From the NCBI GenBank assembly GCA_963746465.1, contig CAVVAY010000008.1, positions 1-64,000 on the forward strand: a stretch of DNA of 64,000 nucleotides. The letters are read 5' to 3'. This DNA comes from CAVVAY01 sp963746465. GTDB lineage: Bacteria; Actinomycetota; Actinomycetes; JACCUZ01. The translations under genes were made by a program, and so were the position numbers. Under the pieces are notes generated by a model. The model was given only the letters and a program-made list of their open reading frames with translations. It was not told the DNA's origin and did no database searches. Position 1 is the first letter of the stretch; each line of letters begins with the position of its first letter. Shown here piece after piece: positions 35,121 to 42,666 of the stretch.

Positions 35121-35996
35121 TCAGCCGGCGCCGGGCAGCCTGACCTGCACCCGCCCGGCGGACACCTGCACCTCGAACGCGGGCACCGGCGCGGTCGCCG
35201 GTCCCCGCCGCACCGAGCCGTCGGTGAGCCGGAAGGTGCTGCCGTGCCACGGGCACACCACGCACCCGTCGTCGAGCTCTCCCTCGTGCAGCGGACCGGA
35301 CAGGTGGCTGCACCGGTCGGAGAGCACGGTGACCTCGTCGCCCCGACGCAGCACCAGCAGCGGTACGTCGTCGTTGTCGCCGCCGAGCACTCGGCGCTGC
35401 ATCGTCCCGTCGGCCAGATCGTCGAGCGCGCACAGGTCCTGCCAGCCAGGCCGCACCAGGTGCGGCACGTCCTCGGCGTGGTTGGCGCCGGCCGCCTGCC
35501 GGAACGACAGGTGCCCGCCCAGGAAGCCGCCGAGGCCGAGCATTCCCAGCCCGGCAAGGCTGAGCGCCTTTCCGGACCGGTGCGAGCCGCGCAGCCGGCC
35601 GGCCAGCGACAACGCGTACAGGGCGACCCCGGTGAGGTTCGCTGCCGCGTGCACCACGCCGACCCGCTGCTGCTGCTCGTGCAGCTCCGACCAGTCGGCC
35701 AACCCGGTCACCGCCGCCGGCGTGACACTGGCCAGCCCGGTGGCGACCAGCGCGGTGGAGGCCGCCTCGTTGCCGGGCAGCGCGTCCAGCACCGAGGCCG
35801 ACATGAATGCGCCGATCGACACCTGCACCAGCGTGGGGTGCACCGGGTGGCCGACCGGCACACCGTGCAGCACGTCCCGCGCTGCACTCGGGGGGAGCGC
35901 GCGCTGCACCAGCGTGCGGAGCGGGTCGACCACGCGGTCGAGCCCGCGGGTGTTCTCGAGGTCGTGCACCGCGTCGAAGGGCTGCATGCCCGGCAT
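35121..35996 (-). CDS. Rieske [2Fe-2S] protein with DUF2231 membrane domain
   Basis: A 291-residue protein. The N-terminal DUF2231 region (about 25-170) has four membrane helices and starts HGVPVGHPVHPTLVQV. The C-terminal Rieske ferredoxin domain (about 195-290) binds a 2Fe-2S cluster through CSHLSGPLHEG and CPWHGSTF (Cys-x-His and Cys-x2-His). It is probably an electron-transfer protein at the membrane, partner unknown. Start ATG 35996 (MPGMQPFDA); the ATG at 35987 is also possible. It converges with the desaturase gene. Confidence 0.88.
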   Translation of the reverse strand: MPGMQPFDAVHDLENTRGLDRVVDPLRTLVQRALPPSAARDVLHGVPVGHPVHPTLVQVSIGAFMSASVLDALPGNEAASTALVATGLASVTPAAVTGLADWSELHEQQQRVGVVHAAANLTGVALYALSLAGRLRGSHRSGKALSLAGLGMLGLGGFLGGHLSFRQAAGANHAEDVPHLVRPGWQDLCALDDLADGTMQRRVLGGDNDDVPLLVLRRGDEVTVLSDRCSHLSGPLHEGELDDGCVVCPWHGSTFRLTDGSVRRGPATAPVPAFEVQVSAGRVQVRLPGAG

Positions 35997-36030
35997 CCTG
36001 GCCGCTGGGTGATCCGGCAAACCGGACCGG

Positions 36031-37770
36031 TCAGTCCTTCGCCGCCTCCGACCAGCGCCGGACGACGACGACCTCCGCCACGAAGCGGACGCCGCTGCCG
36101 GCCGACCAGCGCTGCGCGGTCGAGGCCAGCACCGCGTGCAGCAGCGCGACCACCTCCTCGGCGGCCGGCTCCGGCACCTGTACCAGCAGCTCGTCGTGCA
36201 GGCACAGCACCACCTCGGCACCGGCGGGCAGCCCGGCCCGGACCGACACCGCCCACATCTTGAACAGCTCCGCTGCGGCGCCCTGCACCACGGCGTTGCG
36301 GGCGAACCGGCCCCGCGCGGCGGACGCGGCCGGGTCGACCGGCTCGGCCAGCGGCCACATCCGCACCAGCCGGCCGCCGTAGGTCACGACGTCGCGACCG
36401 GCGGCACCCGCCTCGTGCGCCGCGCGCAGGTAGTCCATCGCCACCGGGTAGGCGCGCTCCAGCCCGCGCAGCGCCTCGCCGGCCGCGCCGGAGGTCTGCC
36501 CGTACATCGCGGCCAGCACCGCGACCTTGGCCGTCGGCCGGTCGACCCCGAGCCGGGCGGCGACCGGTGCGTACAGGTCGTCGTCCGCCGTGGCCCGGGC
36601 CAGCGCGTCGTCCCCGGACACGGCGGCGAGCACCCGAGGCTCCACCTGGCCCAGGTCGGCCCGCACCAGCATCCGCCCCGGCTCGGCCGCGACCGCCGGC
36701 CGCAGCTCGGCCGGCAGGTTGTGCAGCCCGGCCGACGCCGTCATCCGTCCCGCGGCCCCGTCGCAGCCCGTCCAGACCCCGCGCAGCCGGCCGTCGGCGC
36801 CCACGTCGCGGTCCAGCCACCCGTAGCCGTAGGTCGTGGCGATCCGTTCGGCCTGCCGCCAGTCGATGAGTGCCGAGACCAGCGGGTGGGTGCCGCGGAA
36901 CGGCTCCAGCCGCCAGGCCCGGGTGTCCGGGACATCGATGCCGACCCGGGCGAGCAGGGCCCGGACCGCCGACGGGTTGCGCAGGTCGGTGTCCTCGGCA
37001 CCGGGCACCAGGGCGCGCACCGCGTCGTCCCGGGCGGCGCGGGCGGCAGCAGCGCTCGCCGCGTCGGCCGGCCGCGGGCCGACCCGCTCCTCGACCAGCC
37101 GGGCGGCGGTCGGACGGTCGAACGGCAGGCCGCCCACCCCGAGCTCCACCGCAAGCAGCTCGGCGGCCGACTCCGACCAGGCGGTGAGCAGGGCGAGGTG
37201 CGGCGGCGCGGGGAAGCGCCGGCGGTCCGGCCGTCCGACCAGCGCTGCCTCGTGCCGGTCCCGGACGGCGAGCGCCGCCCCCGCCCAGCGGGCCGCCGCC
37301 GCGACCGTCGGCGGCCCGGACTCGGCCCAGCCCGGTCGCAGGTGACCGTCCGGGCGCACCGGGTCGGCGGGGTCGGCCGGGTCGCCCTGGTCGGTGCCGC
37401 CGCCGACCGCGAGCAGGTCCAGCTGCCCGGTCCGCGGCCGGCCCAGCGGGTCGAGACCGCGAGCCGCCGCCCAGACCAGCGCCGGGTCCCGGTCGGTGCC
37501 GCCGTGCAGCAGCCGATGGGTCGCCGACAGGTCCCAGGACGACGGCACCCTGACGCCGGCCCGGACCAGCGGCCCCGCGTCGCGGGCGGACCACCAGACG
37601 AGCCGCGGCCGCAACGCCTCGAGCACCCGGCGTACGTCCTCGACGCCGTCGCCGGGGCAGCCGACCAGTGCGTCGCCGCACGCCAGCCCGACCCCGTCCG
37701 GCGACCAGGCCACTCCGACCGGGGACCCCGGCCCGGCGCCGGCGGCGCGCAGGAGCTCGACCGCGGGCAT
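36031..37770 (-). CDS. Family-A DNA polymerase without 5' nuclease domain (exonuclease/polymerase type)
   Basis: A 579-residue protein distinct from polA at 50.4 kb. It lacks a 5' nuclease domain. The N-terminal 180 residues correspond to a 3'-5' exonuclease-like fold but without obvious DEDD residues. The polymerase domain has motif A VRADLGQVEPRVLAAVSG (near 390), motif B KVAVLAAMYGQTSG (near 435) and motif C LCLHDELLVQ (near 530). Conserved in many actinobacteria, probably for repair or translesion synthesis; role unproven. Note motif A has Asp-Leu-Gly-Gln where PolA has Asp-Tyr-Ser-Gln. Confidence 0.88.
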   Translation of the reverse strand: MPAVELLRAAGAGPGSPVGVAWSPDGVGLACGDALVGCPGDGVEDVRRVLEALRPRLVWWSARDAGPLVRAGVRVPSSWDLSATHRLLHGGTDRDPALVWAAARGLDPLGRPRTGQLDLLAVGGGTDQGDPADPADPVRPDGHLRPGWAESGPPTVAAAARWAGAALAVRDRHEAALVGRPDRRRFPAPPHLALLTAWSESAAELLAVELGVGGLPFDRPTAARLVEERVGPRPADAASAAAARAARDDAVRALVPGAEDTDLRNPSAVRALLARVGIDVPDTRAWRLEPFRGTHPLVSALIDWRQAERIATTYGYGWLDRDVGADGRLRGVWTGCDGAAGRMTASAGLHNLPAELRPAVAAEPGRMLVRADLGQVEPRVLAAVSGDDALARATADDDLYAPVAARLGVDRPTAKVAVLAAMYGQTSGAAGEALRGLERAYPVAMDYLRAAHEAGAAGRDVVTYGGRLVRMWPLAEPVDPAASAARGRFARNAVVQGAAAELFKMWAVSVRAGLPAGAEVVLCLHDELLVQVPEPAAEEVVALLHAVLASTAQRWSAGSGVRFVAEVVVVRRWSEAAKD

Positions 37771-37850
37771 GGCGCCATCCTGCCGCCCGCGGGGGACAGG
37801 TTGTCGTCGCGCGTCCGACGCGTCGGGGCCGGATCAGCCGCCGCGGTCGC

Positions 37851-37856
37851 TAGGGT
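37851..37856 (+). promoter_or_regulatory. -10 box upstream of the 57-residue protein gene
   Basis: TAGGGT lies 31 bases before the ATG at 37887, leaving a short leader that contains GGACGGGGAGAG as ribosome-binding site. Confidence 0.4.
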
Positions 37857-37886
37857 CGTGCCGCACCGACGAGGACGGGGAGAGCC

Positions 37887-38060
37887 ATGACGGACGCCAA
37901 GGGCACCGCGATGCCCGAGGAGGTCGACCCGCGGGTGGCCGAGCTGGTGATGGCCATCCGGGACCGGTTCGGCCTGCGCGGCCTGCGTGGCGCCGCCTGG
38001 ATGATCCAGCAGGAGATCGCGATCGCTGAGCAGGCCCTCGAGGAGCTGCCGACCGACTGA
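37887..38060 (+). CDS. Small acidic protein of unknown function (57 residues)
   Basis: A 57-residue frame with ATG 37887, a purine-rich ribosome-binding site and a plausible -10 box. The sequence is balanced and non-repetitive, with EEVDPRVAELVMAIRDRFG followed by a helix WMIQQEIAIAEQALEEL. It looks like a real small helical protein, not antisense noise. No membrane segment or known motif is seen. It lies between the divergent exo/polymerase gene and the convergent arfB gene. Confidence 0.65.
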   Translation: MTDAKGTAMPEEVDPRVAELVMAIRDRFGLRGLRGAAWMIQQEIAIAEQALEELPTD

Positions 38061-38079
38061 CGGTCCCCTGCCCGGTGCC

Positions 38080-38505
38080 TCACTCCCGCTCCGGGCGGCG
38101 GAGCCGCTTGATCTCCCCGCGCCGCTTCTTCTCGGCGATCCGCCGCTCGGTCGAGCCCCGGGACGGCCGGGTCGGCCGGCGCTGCCGCGGCGGAGCGGCG
38201 ATCGCCTGAGCGACCAGGGCGACCAGGCGCGCCTCGGCCGCCGTCCGGTTGCGCAGCTGCGACCGGTGCTCGGACGCCGCCACGGTCAGCACCCCGCCGG
38301 CCAGGCGACCGGCGAGCCGGTCGAGAGCGCGGTCCCGCTGCACGGCGGACAGCGCCGCGCTGCCTGCGAGGTCCCAGGACAGCTCGGCGCGGGAGTCCGA
38401 GGTGTTCACCGACTGCCCGCCGGGGCCGCTGGACCGGGAGAACCGCCAGGTGAGCTCGGCGGCCGGGATCACCACCCGGCCGGTCACGACGAGGTCTCCG
38501 GGCAC
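38080..38505 (-). CDS. arfB: Alternative ribosome-rescue factor / peptidyl-tRNA hydrolase ArfB
   Basis: A 141-residue release-factor-like protein (ArfB/YaeJ/ICT1). The GGQ motif is present in RSSGPGGQSVNTSDSRAEL (near 25), which hydrolyses peptidyl-tRNA on stalled ribosomes. The basic C-terminal tail (RRIAEKKRRGEIKRLRR) is the part that enters the empty mRNA channel. Start is GTG 38505 with GGGGAG upstream. Length is normal. Confidence 0.92.
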   Translation of the reverse strand: MPGDLVVTGRVVIPAAELTWRFSRSSGPGGQSVNTSDSRAELSWDLAGSAALSAVQRDRALDRLAGRLAGGVLTVAASEHRSQLRNRTAAEARLVALVAQAIAAPPRQRRPTRPSRGSTERRIAEKKRRGEIKRLRRPERE

Positions 38506-38548
38506 CGGGCCATTCTCCCCCGTTCGGCCCAATCTCCGGCGAGCCGGT

Positions 38549-38577
38549 TTGGTCTCCACGACGGGCACCGTTACCCT
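38549..38577 (+). promoter_or_regulatory. Promoter for the riboswitch-controlled Rpf-like gene
   Basis: TTGGTC (38549-38554), a 17-base spacer, then TACCCT (38572-38577). Transcription would start near 38585, just before the riboswitch. Confidence 0.6.
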
Positions 38578-38610
38578 GTCGTGACCGCGCGCCGCGCGGT
38601 CCCTTCGACG

Positions 38611-38779
38611 GCCGCCGAATCCTGCCCACCGTCTGAGGGGCGGCTTGAGACCAGTGGGCAGGAGTGGGGGACCCACTTCCGGGCCCGACGACCACGGTCG
38701 TTCGAGTCCTTGGGGTGAAGCCGCAGGAATGCGGCCGGGCAACTCTCGCCCGAACCCGACAGCTCACCTCGCAGGCGGC
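38611..38779 (+). promoter_or_regulatory. ydaO-yuaA (cyclic-di-AMP) riboswitch
   Basis: The leader of the Rpf-like gene has the ydaO signature: a closing stem GCCGCC (38611-38616)/GGCGGC (38774-38779), CCGAATCCTGCCC near the 5' end, and toward the 3' end GGGGTGAAGCCGCAGG, then CGCCCGAACCCGACAGCTCA and CCTCGCAGG. In actinobacteria this class commonly precedes resuscitation-promoting or peptidoglycan-lysis genes and turns expression off when c-di-AMP is high. The start codon lies 16 bases after the aptamer. Confidence 0.88.
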
Positions 38780-38794
38780 GAGAGGGATACACCT

Positions 38795-39607
38795 ATGTCG
38801 CAGCGCGCGCAGAAGCGGCCGAGCACCTCCGGCCGGGGCCGGCACCGCAGGCCGAACCACCACACCCGGAACCTCGGACTGGCGACCGCCTCGTTCGTCG
38901 CCACCATCCCGCTGGCCACCGCCACGGCCTCCCCGTCGGCCGCCGCCACCAGCGCCTGGGACCGTCTCGCCAGCTGCGAGAGCGGCGGCAACTGGGGCAT
39001 CAACACCGGCAACGGCTACTACGGCGGCCTGCAGTTCGCCGACGGCACCTGGGACGGCAACGGCGGCGAGCGGTACGCCTCGCGCGCCGACCTGGCCACC
39101 CGGGCGGAGCAGATCGTCGTCGCCGCCCGCGTCCTGGACGGCCGCGGCTGGTCGCCCTGGCCGGCCTGCAGCAGCCGGATGGGCCTGGGCAGCGACGAGC
39201 GCCGCGAGGCGCTCGCCACCGCCGCGGAGCTCAAGGCACGGATGAACGGCGACCAGCAGGCCAACGGCAACGCCACCCGGGCCGACTCGAAGCCGGCCGC
39301 CGACAAGCCCGCCGAGAAGGGCGAGCAGCCGGCCGCGGAGCAGCCGGCCGCCGACAAGCGCGAGAAGCCTGCCGCCGAGACCCGCGCGGCGGACAACCGC
39401 GTGCAGACCGAGCGGGCCAGCCGGGGCAAGCACCGCAAGGCCGCGACGGCGGGCGACTACGTCGTGCGCCGCGGCGACAGCCTGTCGGCCATCGCCCGGG
39501 CGAAGGACCTGCCCGGCGGCTGGCAGCAGCTGTACCGGATCAACCGGGCGACGATCGGCTCCAACCCCGGCCTGATCCACCCCGGGCAGCACCTCCGGCT
39601 GGGCTGA
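38795..39607 (+). CDS. Resuscitation-promoting-factor-like transglycosylase with LysM domain
   Basis: A 270-residue secreted cell-wall protein. A basic N-terminus and signal segment (GLATASFVATIPLATATA, about 28-52) lead to the Rpf lysozyme-like domain (about 53-125) with AWDRLASCESGGNWGINTGN, YYGGLQF and ARVLDGRGWSPWPAC; the catalytic Glu is in CESGGNW. A Lys/Ala/Pro-rich linker (about 150-220) leads to a LysM domain (about 222-270; YVVRRGDSLSAIARA). It should cleave peptidoglycan to promote growth or exit from dormancy. ATG 38795 follows GAGAGGGA. Expression is controlled by the c-di-AMP riboswitch. Confidence 0.93.
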   Translation: MSQRAQKRPSTSGRGRHRRPNHHTRNLGLATASFVATIPLATATASPSAAATSAWDRLASCESGGNWGINTGNGYYGGLQFADGTWDGNGGERYASRADLATRAEQIVVAARVLDGRGWSPWPACSSRMGLGSDERREALATAAELKARMNGDQQANGNATRADSKPAADKPAEKGEQPAAEQPAADKREKPAAETRAADNRVQTERASRGKHRKAATAGDYVVRRGDSLSAIARAKDLPGGWQQLYRINRATIGSNPGLIHPGQHLRLG

Positions 39608-39620
39608 CCCGCACCGCCTC

Positions 39621-39653
39621 GTGAGGCCCCGTCCCTGCCGGGCGGGGCCTCAC
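39621..39653. terminator. Hairpin terminator after the Rpf-like gene
   Basis: GTGAGGCCCCG and CGGGGCCTCAC form an 11-bp perfect stem around an 11-base loop, 13 bases after the stop and before the convergent acylphosphatase gene. Confidence 0.75.
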
Positions 39654-39672
39654 GCACGTCCGGGTGTGCCGG

Positions 39673-39951
39673 TCAGCCGATGTCGAAGCCGCGCAGCCCG
39701 CGCACCTGCTGCTCGGTGACCTCGACCGCGTCGACCCGGGCGTGCGCCGGGCCGCGTCCGAGCCACTCCAGCATGCCGGCCACCGCATCCGGTGCACCCT
39801 CCAGCAGGACCTCGACCCGGCCGTCCGGCAGGTTGCGGGCCGAACCGTCGACGCCGCGGCGCACCGCCTCGCGGCGGGCGCTGTCGCGGTAGAAGACGCC
39901 CTGCACCAGGCCGCTGACCAGCGCGCGCCGGCCGACCCGGTCGTCAGTCAC
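39673..39951 (-). CDS. acyP: Acylphosphatase
   Basis: A 92-residue small enzyme hydrolysing carboxyl-phosphate bonds. The catalytic Arg is in SGLVQGVFYRDS (near 21) and the Asn in SARNLPDGRVEV (near 39). Length is normal. Its start overlaps the stop of the upstream LLM oxidoreductase gene by four bases (ATGA), indicating coupling, although no functional link between the two is known. Confidence 0.93.
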   Translation of the reverse strand: MTDDRVGRRALVSGLVQGVFYRDSARREAVRRGVDGSARNLPDGRVEVLLEGAPDAVAGMLEWLGRGPAHARVDAVEVTEQQVRGLRGFDIG

Positions 39952-40877
39952 GGCGCGAGCGCTTCCAGGACCTCGGTGGCCCGCCGGACCGAGACCTCCG
40001 GGTCGGCCTCGACCGAGCCGATCTCCGGGTCGAAGTTGAGGTCGAGGAACACCTGGTCGACCCCGTGCCCGGCGAGCTCGTCGAGGTCGACCCGCACCTC
40101 GTCGTACGAGCCGGTCAGCGGACGACGACGCTCGGCGCGGCCGGCCTCGCGGATCTTCACGACGCCGCGACAGACGACGCGGACGGCGCCGGGGTCACGG
40201 CCGGCGTCGCGGGCTGCCTCGCGGACGGTGGCGGCGGCGGTCCCGATGTCGCTCAGGTCCTGCCCGCTGCTGCTGATCCACCCGTCCGCGGTCCGGCCGG
40301 CCCGGCGCAGGGCCGCGTCCACGCCGCCGCCGAGCAGCAGCGGCGGGTGCGGTCGCTGGACCGGCTTCGGGTCGACGTGGGCCGGGCCGACGTCGTGGAA
40401 CCGGCCGTGGAAGTCCACGACCGGGTCGGTCCAGCAGGCCTTGAGGCAGCTGACGAACTCCTCGGCGCGGGCGCCGCGACGGTCGGTCGGCGCACCGGTG
40501 GCGGCGTACTCCTCGGCGGCCCACCCCAGCCCGAGCCCCAGGTCGAGGCGGCCGCCGGAGACTGCGTCCAGGGTCGCGGACTGCTTGGCCAGCAGCAGCG
40601 GTGAGAACCAGGGCATGTTGAGCACCGCCACGCCGAGCCGGACCCGCTCGGTGTGGGCGGCGAGGAAGGCGAGGCTGATCAGCGGGTCGACGACGCTGCG
40701 GTAGACCGGTGACCATCGGTGCGGGTCGGCGGCCCGCTCGACGTCGGCGGGGAAGAGCAGCCGCTGGAAGGTCCACAGCGACGCGTAGCCGAGCTGTTCC
40801 GCGCGCCGCCCCAGGAGCACCTGGTTCGCCGGCGTCGCCCACGAACCGGCCAGCGGAACGGCGAACCCGAGGTCCAT
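39948..40877 (-). CDS. LLM-class F420-dependent oxidoreductase
   Basis: A 309-residue luciferase-like TIM-barrel protein (actinobacterial F420-dependent branch). Features: MDLGFAVPLAGSWATP at the start, GYASLWTFQRLLFP near 30, VRLGVAVLNMPWFSPLLLAK near 78 and the SGGRLDLGLGLGWAAEEY motif near 105. Substrate unknown. It is not a close copy of the LLM gene at 14.2 kb: the N-termini and loops differ. Four-base overlap with acyP downstream. Confidence 0.9.
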   Translation of the reverse strand: MDLGFAVPLAGSWATPANQVLLGRRAEQLGYASLWTFQRLLFPADVERAADPHRWSPVYRSVVDPLISLAFLAAHTERVRLGVAVLNMPWFSPLLLAKQSATLDAVSGGRLDLGLGLGWAAEEYAATGAPTDRRGARAEEFVSCLKACWTDPVVDFHGRFHDVGPAHVDPKPVQRPHPPLLLGGGVDAALRRAGRTADGWISSSGQDLSDIGTAAATVREAARDAGRDPGAVRVVCRGVVKIREAGRAERRRPLTGSYDEVRVDLDELAGHGVDQVFLDLNFDPEIGSVEADPEVSVRRATEVLEALAP

Positions 40878-40920
40878 CGCGCCATCCTCACACGGTCGGC
40901 GACGGCGCTGCTGGGACGGG

Positions 40921-41718
40921 TCAGGGGCCGTCGAAGCAGCGGCCCATCCCGAGCTGCTCGAGGCCGCGCAGGTCGCCGGCGTGGTAGCGGGAGAGCGGAT
41001 AGCTGTTGGTGTCGTACATGACCTGGAACGGGTCCTCGATGTGCCCGAGGCCGACCAGGTGGCCCAGCTCGTGCAGCAGCACGGCGCGAGCCTTGGCGTC
41101 GTCGCCGCTGGCCAGCTGCGTCGTGAGGGCGGGGCCGTTGAAGACCGCGAGCCCGCTGACGTAGCGCTGGTCGGCTCCGCCGCGGAACGCGTCCGGGCCG
41201 GCCCGGCCGAGGACCTGGTCGGTGAGCATCGAGGTCTCTGCGGGCGACGACCAGGCGATCAGCACCGGCGCCCAGCGGTCGCCGTACCGGCTCGGCTGGT
41301 ACGGCTGGCGCAGGGCGTCGGGTGCCTCGTCGGTGTCGCCGTCGTCGAGGAACCGCAGCCCGGTCGCGGCGCTGAGCTCGCCGAGCACGGACAGCAGCAA
41401 GGTGCGACCGCCGGGCGGCTCGCCGTCCGGGCGCACCACCACGTGCACCGGCCGGCACGGGTCGAAGGTCACCGGGGTGCCGTCGGGGTGGGTGGCGAGG
41501 AAGGTGAAGCCGCCGGCCCCGGAAGGTGCCAGTGCGGGCGTGCCGAGCGGCTGGTCGGCCGCCTCGACGGGCAGCCGGGAGGGGACGTCGATCCCGGGAC
41601 GCTGTCCGCGCGGTGCCGTCGCGGCGTCCAGCGTCGAGCACGACGCCAGGGCTGCGACCAGCACGGCACCGGCCGCCAGGGCGGCGGCTGCCCGGCGTAC
41701 CGGTGCTGCAGGGTCCAC
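40921..41718 (-). CDS. Metzincin-like zinc protease lipoprotein
   Basis: A 265-residue exported protein. The signal peptide ends in a lipobox (VAALASC, Cys at 27), so it is probably anchored to the outer face of the membrane. Near residue 220 is the zinc motif HELGHLVGLGHIEDPFQVMY: HExxHxxGxxH followed by a Met-turn-like Met-Tyr, as in matrixin/M10 proteases. The middle shows RPVHVVVRPDG and RWAPVLIAWSSP. Substrate unknown. The tRNA-Leu gene lies 45 bases upstream on the same strand. Confidence 0.85.
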   Translation of the reverse strand: MDPAAPVRRAAAALAAGAVLVAALASCSTLDAATAPRGQRPGIDVPSRLPVEAADQPLGTPALAPSGAGGFTFLATHPDGTPVTFDPCRPVHVVVRPDGEPPGGRTLLLSVLGELSAATGLRFLDDGDTDEAPDALRQPYQPSRYGDRWAPVLIAWSSPAETSMLTDQVLGRAGPDAFRGGADQRYVSGLAVFNGPALTTQLASGDDAKARAVLLHELGHLVGLGHIEDPFQVMYDTNSYPLSRYHAGDLRGLEQLGMGRCFDGP

Positions 41719-41763
41719 ATCGCCTTATCGGCAGGCGGCGGCCCGGACCGAAGCCGGCCGCCG

Positions 41764-41840
41764 TGGTGCCCCGAGTGGGATTCGAACCCACACTGGATGG
41801 TGTTTGAGACCATTGGCTCTGCCAGTTGGCCTATCGGGGC
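41764..41840 (-). tRNA. tRNA-Leu (anticodon CAA), short variable loop, CCA encoded
   Basis: On the minus strand a full cloverleaf runs from 41840 to 41767 with CCA at 41766-41764. Acceptor GCCCCGA/TCGGGGC, D arm GGC/GCC, anticodon stem ATGGT/ACCAT with loop CTCAAAC (anticodon CAA, reading UUG), variable loop of five bases, and T arm GTGGG-TTCGAAT-CCCAC. Leucine tRNAs normally have a long variable arm; this one does not, which makes the assignment worth checking. I recall similar short-variable CAA tRNAs in other actinobacteria. Confidence 0.88.
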
Positions 41841-41865
41841 GCCCGGCCATTCTGTCATCCGCCAC

Positions 41866-41871
41866 TAGGCT
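41866..41871 (+). promoter_or_regulatory. -10 box of a leaderless promoter for the ANTAR regulator
   Basis: TAGGCT ends six bases before the GTG at 41878, so the transcript should begin at or beside the start codon. No ribosome-binding site is visible. Confidence 0.5.
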
Positions 41872-41877
41872 CGCCGG

Positions 41878-42474
41878 GTGGTCGACACGAGGCGCCGGGT
41901 GGTGATCGCCGAGGACGAGGCGCTGATCCGGCTGGATCTGCGCGAGATGCTCGAGGAAGAGGGCTTCGAGGTCGTCGGGGAGGCCGCCGACGGCGAGACC
42001 GCGGTGGCGCTGGTGACCGAGCAACGTCCCGACCTGGCCGTCCTGGACGTGAAGATGCCCCGCCTGGACGGCATCTCGGCCGCGGAGCGGATCGCGGCCG
42101 GCCGGCTCGCGGCGGTGGTGATGCTCACCGCGTTCTCCCAGCGCGAGCTGGTCGAGCGGGCCCGGGCTGCGGGGGCGATGGCCTACCTGGTGAAGCCGTT
42201 CACCAAGGCCGACCTTGTACCGGCGGTCGAGATGGCGATGGCCCGCTTCGACGAGCTGACCACGTTGGAGAGCGAGGTCTCCGACCTGCAGGAGCGGCTG
42301 GAGACGCGCAAGCTGGTCGACCGGGCCAAGGGTGTGCTGCAGGCCCGGGACGGGCTGGACGAGGCGGAGGCGTACCGCTGGGTCCAGCGCGCCTCGATGG
42401 ACCGGCGGCTGAGCATGCGCCAGGTGGCCGAGCAGGTGCTGCTCGAGGCATCCGACCGGCCGCCGCACGGCTGA
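41878..42474 (+). CDS. pdtaR: ANTAR-domain response regulator (PdtaR/AmiR-NasT type)
   Basis: A 198-residue two-component response regulator that binds RNA instead of DNA. The receiver domain (about 1-120) has acidic EDEA near residue 12, the phosphoacceptor Asp in LAVLDVKMPRLDG (near 57), Thr in VVMLTAFSQ and Lys in YLVKPF. The ANTAR domain (about 130-195) has RKLVDRAKGVLQARDGLDEAEAY and LSMRQVAEQVL. ANTAR regulators bind paired hexaloop hairpins to stop termination. It is homologous to M. tuberculosis PdtaR and has the same kind of neighbourhood near polA. Leaderless GTG start. Confidence 0.9.
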   Translation: MVDTRRRVVIAEDEALIRLDLREMLEEEGFEVVGEAADGETAVALVTEQRPDLAVLDVKMPRLDGISAAERIAAGRLAAVVMLTAFSQRELVERARAAGAMAYLVKPFTKADLVPAVEMAMARFDELTTLESEVSDLQERLETRKLVDRAKGVLQARDGLDEAEAYRWVQRASMDRRLSMRQVAEQVLLEASDRPPHG

Positions 42475-42592
42475 CGGCCACCTTCCGCCAGCGTGTGTCA
42501 TCCCGGGGCCCGGGCGGTGGCGTCAGGTCACGACTTGGCAACGACGCAGCGCCCGATCGAGCCGATCCCCTGCTTCGGGGGCTCGGGTTCGG

Positions 42593-42637
42593 TAGGTTCC
42601 GACCGTCAGGCGCAGGCCTGTGCGGGCCGCTGACGGT
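42593..42637 (+). promoter_or_regulatory. -10 box and leader hairpin of the livK-like gene
   Basis: TAGGTT (42593-42598) is followed by an 8-bp perfect stem ACCGTCAG (42602-42609)/CTGACGGT (42630-42637). Inside it CGCA-GGCCTG-TGCG forms a hexaloop. The gene's AAAGGAGA box lies 16 bases later. The hexaloop lacks the A1/G4 pattern of known ANTAR targets, so the function is open. Confidence 0.35.
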
Positions 42638-42666
42638 TCCGCGGACCTTGTTAAAGGAGATGGTTC

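Noticed and set aside
38079..38742. Extended ArfB frame starting upstream at 38742
   Set aside because: The extra 79 residues lie antisense to the riboswitch region and lack similarity; the GTG at 38505 gives the normal family length.
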